NCBI GenBank assembly: GCA_019310745.1
Contig: JAFDDS010000001.1
Coordinates: forward strand, 1 to 37,856
From: Deltaproteobacteria bacterium
GTDB lineage: Bacteria; Desulfobacterota; DSM-4660; Desulfatiglandales; B25-G16
Direction: 5' to 3'
DNA length: 37,856 nt
Shown here in pieces: positions 34,241-37,856 of the stretch. A program made the translations under genes and the position numbers. The notes beneath the pieces are model-generated. The model saw only the letters and a program-made list of their open reading frames with translations. It did not search any database and was not told where the DNA came from. Position 1 is the stretch's first letter, and each line of letters opens with the position of its first letter.

Positions 34241-35413
34241 TTAATAGGTTATTTTTTTCGAAACAAGTTCTTCCTTGCTTTTCTTCAGTTCTTTCAAATA
34301 TGTAATGATTCTTTCGGAAGATCGTCCATCACCATAAATTTGTTGGCATTTTTTTAGCTTCTTTCTGAATTCATCATCAAAAATCACTCTCTCAACAGCG
34401 TTCCTTATCTGCTCCTTATTATGATCTACAAAAACAACGTTCCCGCCATGCAATCTTCCCTTCTGTCTCCTACCGACATTAATTGCAGGCAAAGACAAAT
34501 ATGCTCCTTCCAAAAAGGCCATACTTGAATTGCCGATCAGGACGTCAATATTTCTTAAGAGATTTACGAAATAATCCCTGCGAATATTTCTTGTAACACT
34601 GAAATTACGACATTCTCTGAACTCTTCAATTACCGAGATTATTCCCTGACTTCCCATATCCGAATTAGGATAATTTACAACACAATTGATATCGAGTTCC
34701 TTTAAGGCTTCAAGGCTTAATCTAATCTGCTCTGATCCCATTTCGCGCTCACTACTAATTACATGCTGAATCAAAAGGCCTAAAGGTTTATCATGATCTT
34801 GAAACCCAAAATACTTGGTTATTTCCTCACGTCTTTTTAAGGGGATTTCCATGAATCGATCGAGAGCCGGATTACCCGCACAACAAATACGCCAGGATTC
34901 TTCACCCATACTTAAAAGTCGCTCTTCATGTTCCTTGGCCATAGGAAAATGAGCACTGGCTAATTTTGTTACCGCATGTCTAACTTGTTCATCCACATCG
35001 CCCAATTTCTCACCTGGATAGGTCTTATCGCCGCCACCAATATGCAATAGCGGTATTCCGAGATATGTACAGGCAATGCCAGCAATCAATGGCTCTTCTC
35101 TGTCTCCTGCCGCGATAACATAATCGGGATTTAAATCACACAGCAACTCCGACAATCCTGTAAGCAATAATCCTGCCCCTTTTGCTTTTCCAATAGTCTG
35201 ATCACTATTGATAAGATTGTGAACCTTTCCAGCAATTGTAAAGCCATCGTCCTCTATTTCCTGTAACGTATATCCAAATTTCTCAGCCAAATGCGCCCCT
35301 GAAACTATAACTGACAATTCAAACTTCGGTTCACTGTCAAGTCTTTTGAACACAGAATACAAAATATCATATTCCGACCTGCAACCGGTGATTCCAACAA
35401 CTTTTTGCTTCAC
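34241..35413 (-). CDS. UDP-N-acetylglucosamine 2-epimerase, hydrolysing (NeuC/LegG type)
   Basis: A 390-residue GT-B-fold epimerase/hydrolase that releases UDP or GDP and inverts C2 to give the mannosamine-type substrate of NeuB. GITGCRSEYDIL at the start is the TGxRSEYxxL motif of NeuC-type enzymes. VIAAGDREEPLIAG and DVDEQVRHAVTKLA are also characteristic. Near the active site it has HIGGGDKTYPG where NeuC proteins usually carry a GGE motif, so the acidic residue is Asp and there is a small insertion. The start is a GTG sharing its first base with the WbqC gene's TAG stop (TAGTG). The substrate is more likely a 6-deoxy diacetamido sugar than UDP-GlcNAc if the PtmE assignment holds. Confidence 0.9.
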   Translation of the reverse strand: MKQKVVGITGCRSEYDILYSVFKRLDSEPKFELSVIVSGAHLAEKFGYTLQEIEDDGFTIAGKVHNLINSDQTIGKAKGAGLLLTGLSELLCDLNPDYVIAAGDREEPLIAGIACTYLGIPLLHIGGGDKTYPGEKLGDVDEQVRHAVTKLASAHFPMAKEHEERLLSMGEESWRICCAGNPALDRFMEIPLKRREEITKYFGFQDHDKPLGLLIQHVISSEREMGSEQIRLSLEALKELDINCVVNYPNSDMGSQGIISVIEEFRECRNFSVTRNIRRDYFVNLLRNIDVLIGNSSMAFLEGAYLSLPAINVGRRQKGRLHGGNVVFVDHNKEQIRNAVERVIFDDEFRKKLKKCQQIYGDGRSSERIITYLKELKKSKEELVSKKITY

Positions 35414-36144
35414 TAGTAGATGACCTCATCTTGTTCTTTTTGTAAGTTTTCACGTAATAGAATCTTTGATACATTGAGACCTGCATTAAACAGCAAATCC
35501 AAAGAAAATAAGCCTGGAACAATTTTTCCTTTTGACTGCTGATAAGTTGGATGGACAAAATTCTGATACATTAGACCTATTCCACTTTTTTTAAAAATAC
35601 TGTTGTTCATGTAGTCTTTTGCACCTTGCCCAGAAAGGTATACACTTCCTTTTGCCTTTTTTGTCAGGTCTAATGTTAAGGCATCCTTTTTTTCATGAGA
35701 ATTTAATTCAGAGGACAGAATCATCACTACATCAATTTCAAACAGTTCAAGCAGCAATTTTAATATATCAAGGTTCAAATCAGCCAGAAAAGAATATTTC
35801 TTCACAAATATCGTTTCAATATATGGAAAGATCTCTTCAAAAAAAGGCGTTCTTTTGTAAGACAATTTGATAAGTCGCAGGTGTTCCCTCTGCCAAGTGT
35901 CATCTACATCAATTCTCACTGCTGAAATCTTGTCGCGTTTGGTTTTTTTATCATACGGGATGGTCAGATATTTAGACTTATCGCTGTTGTAAACTCTATA
36001 CAGTGTCCTGTGTTGAAAACCATCAGTGTTAAATTTAACGTCGTCCAGGACCACATGAATATCACTCTTCATTATTTTATCAATAAGCCCAAGCCACGGC
36101 CAATACTGCGGCTGATGAATAGAGACAATCTTGTGTTCAGACAC
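35413..36144 (-). CDS. WbqC-like family protein
   Basis: A 243-residue protein with the family's defining opening, KIVSIHQPQYWPWLGLIDKI at residues 5-24, then VVLDDVKFNTDGFQHRTLY. WbqC-like proteins are common in glycan loci with amino or nonulosonic sugars; their chemistry is not firmly established, with transfer of an amino-acid or acyl group to an amino sugar one proposal. Position between the CMP-synthetase (8-base overlap) and the 2-epimerase (1-base overlap) ties it tightly to the nonulosonate module. It may decorate an amino group of that acid. No membrane segment is visible, so it should be cytoplasmic. Confidence 0.88.
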   Translation of the reverse strand: MSEHKIVSIHQPQYWPWLGLIDKIMKSDIHVVLDDVKFNTDGFQHRTLYRVYNSDKSKYLTIPYDKKTKRDKISAVRIDVDDTWQREHLRLIKLSYKRTPFFEEIFPYIETIFVKKYSFLADLNLDILKLLLELFEIDVVMILSSELNSHEKKDALTLDLTKKAKGSVYLSGQGAKDYMNNSIFKKSGIGLMYQNFVHPTYQQSKGKIVPGLFSLDLLFNAGLNVSKILLRENLQKEQDEVIY

Positions 36145-36850
36145 GATTTTTTTGTTTTTCCTCCATCAAAAGATTCGCGACAAATAATTCCCAAGGAGAA
36201 TCTATATCAACAGACCGCTCGGGAGGCATGATATAGGCATAAGTGCGTTCGGTATACCACGTTTGTTTATGAACAAAGACATCCGTTTTAGCTAGATAAA
36301 TCGCCCCGTTGAGAACAAACAATCCCGGCAAGTCCTGCCGTCTTGTTGCTTTCTCGTTCAAGCTAAAATAATCAGACAGCTTTCCATTGCTATCAATTGT
36401 TTTCATCCAGTGCGGATGATGTTTTGGCTCAACGACGCTAACAACGCTCTCAGCGTTTTTTTCCTTTAAAACGCTCACCGCTTTTTCAATATCATCGGAG
36501 TTGCGAAAGGGTGTTGTTGGCTGCAGACAAATAATGAGGTCGGGAAAATAACTTTCATTTTCCTCCAGCAATTCTACGGCGTGCAACAGTGGAGCTATGC
36601 CAGGAGTTTCATCCAAGGCTAAGTGAGCCGGACGCAGAAAAGGAGCCTCAGCACCATATTTCTGGGCAACACTCGCAATTTCTTTACTATCGGTAGAAAC
36701 TATGATTCGGTTTATGGATCCCGCTTTCTTGGCTTCCAGAATCGTCCAGGCAATAAGAGGGAGTCCCCCAAGCTGCAGAATATTTTTTCTTGGAATCCCC
36801 TTTGATCCTCCTCTGGCAGGAATAACAGCAAGAATTTCCATATTACTCAT
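36137..36850 (-). CDS. CMP-nonulosonate cytidylyltransferase (NeuA/LegF/PseF family)
   Basis: A 237-residue enzyme that activates a nine-carbon acid with CTP before glycosyl transfer. AVIPARGGSKGIPRKNIL at about residues 8-25 is the CMP-sialate synthetase signature. RIIVSTDSKEIASVAQKYGA, FLRPAHLALDETPG and ICLQPTTPFR follow in the expected order. The DIDSPWE segment near residue 217 supplies the C-terminal metal-binding Asp pattern. It overlaps the WbqC-like gene by 8 bases. The ATG at 36850 is used; the ATG three codons later (36841) has AGG about ten bases upstream and may be the real start. The protein has no fused esterase domain. Confidence 0.92.
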   Translation of the reverse strand: MSNMEILAVIPARGGSKGIPRKNILQLGGLPLIAWTILEAKKAGSINRIIVSTDSKEIASVAQKYGAEAPFLRPAHLALDETPGIAPLLHAVELLEENESYFPDLIICLQPTTPFRNSDDIEKAVSVLKEKNAESVVSVVEPKHHPHWMKTIDSNGKLSDYFSLNEKATRRQDLPGLFVLNGAIYLAKTDVFVHKQTWYTERTYAYIMPPERSVDIDSPWELFVANLLMEEKQKNRV

Positions 36851-36868
36851 ACCTGAACGCCAAAAAGA

Positions 36869-36994
36869 TTATTGAGACTTGTAGCCAGCCCACAAATGCA
36901 GATAGTATTTTGGATTTACACATTTTTTTGAATGGGATACCCCGGCAAGGACAGTTGAGAAAAACAAAAATATCGGCAGAAGGCTTTTATTCAT
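36869..36994 (-). CDS. Possible 41-residue secreted small protein
   Basis: This reading frame fills the otherwise empty 157-base gap between the PIG-L gene (13 bases away) and the CMP-synthetase gene (18 bases away). The product starts MNKSLLPIFLFFSTVLAGVS and continues HSKKCVNPKYYLHLWAGYKS, ending QX at the stop. The first 18-20 residues have the n-h-c layout of a Sec signal peptide (one Lys, a hydrophobic core, small residues at the cleavage region). There is no lipobox Cys at the right place. There is no clear ribosome-binding site, so translation is doubtful unless coupled to the upstream gene. Function unknown; it may also be a relic of a longer gene. Confidence 0.3.
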   Translation of the reverse strand: MNKSLLPIFLFFSTVLAGVSHSKKCVNPKYYLHLWAGYKSQ

Positions 36995-37007
36995 TAAAAG
37001 CTGAAAT

Positions 37008-37679
37008 CTATATCCACTTGTCCTCTAAAAGGTTAAACGCCTCAGCGTATTGCTTGCCAATTCGACTGCCACGATATTGGGCCAGGCATTTGATGAGGTC
37101 CAAACATCTCGGATATGGAGGCTCCATGATTTCAGAAGCATATACTTTCATAATCTTGATTTTATCTTCCACATAGCCACTAATATCAACAAAGCTATTG
37201 GGCACAAAAAAATCTTCTCTGATAGTCGCACTAAACTCACTTTCAGACAGAACTTCATACATCAAAATTCGTTTGATAAACGGGCTGCGAAAGTCTTTGC
37301 AACAACTCATTGCCGCCTGAAAGGTCATCTGATGATCCGTGTGAATGTCACTACGGTTGGGAAGGTAAACAACTGAGGGTTTAACCTCCTGAATAACGGA
37401 TGACATTTTGGAGATAAGATCATTATAAGGAATCGTATCCAGCAGCGCGGCTGGAAATCCTAACTTAAAGCTTCTTTTGAAACCATACATTTCTGAAACT
37501 TCTTGGATTTCATTTTGCCTCTTCTTGACTTCAGTCTCAGACCATCCATTTTTTGAATCGATATTGGTTACGATTACCCAGTTGATTTCATCCCCACGGT
37601 TTCTATGCTTAAGTAGAGTTCCACCACAACCCAGAGTTTCATCATCAGGATGGGGAGCGACAACAATGACTCTATCCAT
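37008..37679 (-). CDS. PIG-L family N-deacetylase
   Basis: A 223-residue zinc-dependent deacetylase of the LmbE/PIG-L family. VVAPHPDDETLGCGGTL at residues 6-22 holds the zinc ligands (His10, Asp12/Asp13) and SDIHTDHQMTF the third ligand and catalytic His. The family removes N-acetyl groups from GlcNAc-type substrates, so it could expose an amino group on a nonulosonate precursor that another enzyme then re-acylates (inference; the WbqC-like protein is one candidate). No signal peptide is present, so it acts on cytoplasmic nucleotide-linked or lipid-linked sugars. The start ATG overlaps by 8 bases the end of a possible upstream reading frame. Confidence 0.9.
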   Translation of the reverse strand: MDRVIVVAPHPDDETLGCGGTLLKHRNRGDEINWVIVTNIDSKNGWSETEVKKRQNEIQEVSEMYGFKRSFKLGFPAALLDTIPYNDLISKMSSVIQEVKPSVVYLPNRSDIHTDHQMTFQAAMSCCKDFRSPFIKRILMYEVLSESEFSATIREDFFVPNSFVDISGYVEDKIKIMKVYASEIMEPPYPRCLDLIKCLAQYRGSRIGKQYAEAFNLLEDKWI

Positions 37680-37856
37680 TCTTTTCTCCGATCAAATGAT
37701 TCGATGCCACAACAATGAAAACCAATACTATCCGACACTCCCAAACTAGACCCAAAATAAGCGTAATTATGGAATCAGGTTGCCGCTCCATAGCGAGATC
37801 GACAATTAATGCCAACCGAATAAACTTCGTAATATCGACTTGAATCAGGACAAACT
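37672..37856 (-). CDS. Possible C-terminal end of an upstream gene (cut by window edge)
   Basis: One minus-strand frame is open from the right edge to a TAG at 37672, giving about 60 residues: FVLIQVDITKFIRLALIVDL, then AMERQPDSIITLILGLVWEC, then RIVLVFIVVASNHLIGEKNG. It overlaps the PIG-L start by 8 bases, the same overlap as between the CMP-synthetase and WbqC genes. The hydrophobic stretch could be a membrane segment or buried core. I do not recognise the family, and a chance open frame of this length is possible. Confidence 0.35.
   Translation of the reverse strand, partial: FVLIQVDITKFIRLALIVDLAMERQPDSIITLILGLVWECRIVLVFIVVASNHLIGEKNG

Overview
The window is 37.9 kb of a Gram-negative-type surface-polysaccharide locus. 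Every gene I can support is on the minus strand, so transcription runs from the right edge to the left edge and neither end of the cluster is in view. There are about 28 intact genes, one or two gene pieces at the edges, at least one decayed gene, and no rRNA, tRNA, CRISPR or insertion sequence that I can see. The organism cannot be named. Outer-membrane-glycan genes (CDP-glucose, KdsB-like and nonulosonate enzymes) together with five radical SAM proteins, three with an N-terminal cobalamin-binding-type region, suggest an anaerobic or microaerophilic Gram-negative lineage such as Desulfobacterota or a relative (inference). Base composition is a mosaic: single 60-base lines are about 52% G+C near 1981 and 20521 but about 25% near 22501, as expected of a locus built from transferred modules.

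In transcription order, the right part (37.7 to 31.0 kb) is a nonulosonic (sialic/legionaminic-like) acid module: PIG-L deacetylase, a possible 41-residue secreted peptide, CMP-nonulosonate synthetase, a WbqC-family protein, a hydrolysing UDP-sugar 2-epimerase (NeuC/LegG type), a NeuB/LegI-type synthase, a radical SAM/SPASM protein, and a CBS-domain sugar-1-phosphate nucleotidyltransferase of the PtmE type. A B12-binding radical SAM protein follows.

The centre (29.4 to 25.0 kb) is the most striking part. An APS-kinase-like kinase, a PEP-synthase-like 779-residue enzyme, a class I glutamine amidotransferase-type hydrolase and a small nucleotidyltransferase match, as a set, the four enzymes of Campylobacter jejuni (Cj1415, Cj1418, Cj1417, Cj1416) that make cytidine diphosphoramidate and its 3'-phosphate for capsular O-methyl phosphoramidate. 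Directly downstream are a 626-residue transferase-like protein, a cytoplasmic alkaline-phosphatase/sulfatase-superfamily protein with Thr in place of the formylglycine Cys, and a NanM-like sugar O-methyltransferase. These are candidates for transferring and methylating the phosphoramidate.

The stretch from 20.2 to 12.0 kb holds a membrane-anchored SGNH hydrolase and then a tight group: Gfo/Idh oxidoreductase, GmhA-like SIS isomerase, D-2-hydroxyacid dehydrogenase, inositol-monophosphatase-family phosphatase, KdsB-like cytidylyltransferase, radical SAM/SPASM protein, TIM-barrel sugar isomerase and SDR. It looks like a route to a CMP-activated sugar or sugar acid that I do not recognise. From 12.0 to 3.6 kb come a methyltransferase, two more B12-type radical SAM proteins, a second large surface-carbohydrate protein and an MsbA/PglK-like ABC exporter. 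The left end carries a frameshifted methyltransferase relic and a CDP-glucose module (rfbF, an epimerase-like SDR, a GT2 glycosyltransferase and the start of rfbG). Overall the locus appears to make and export a glycan with several nucleotide-activated sugars and a rare phosphoramidate decoration.
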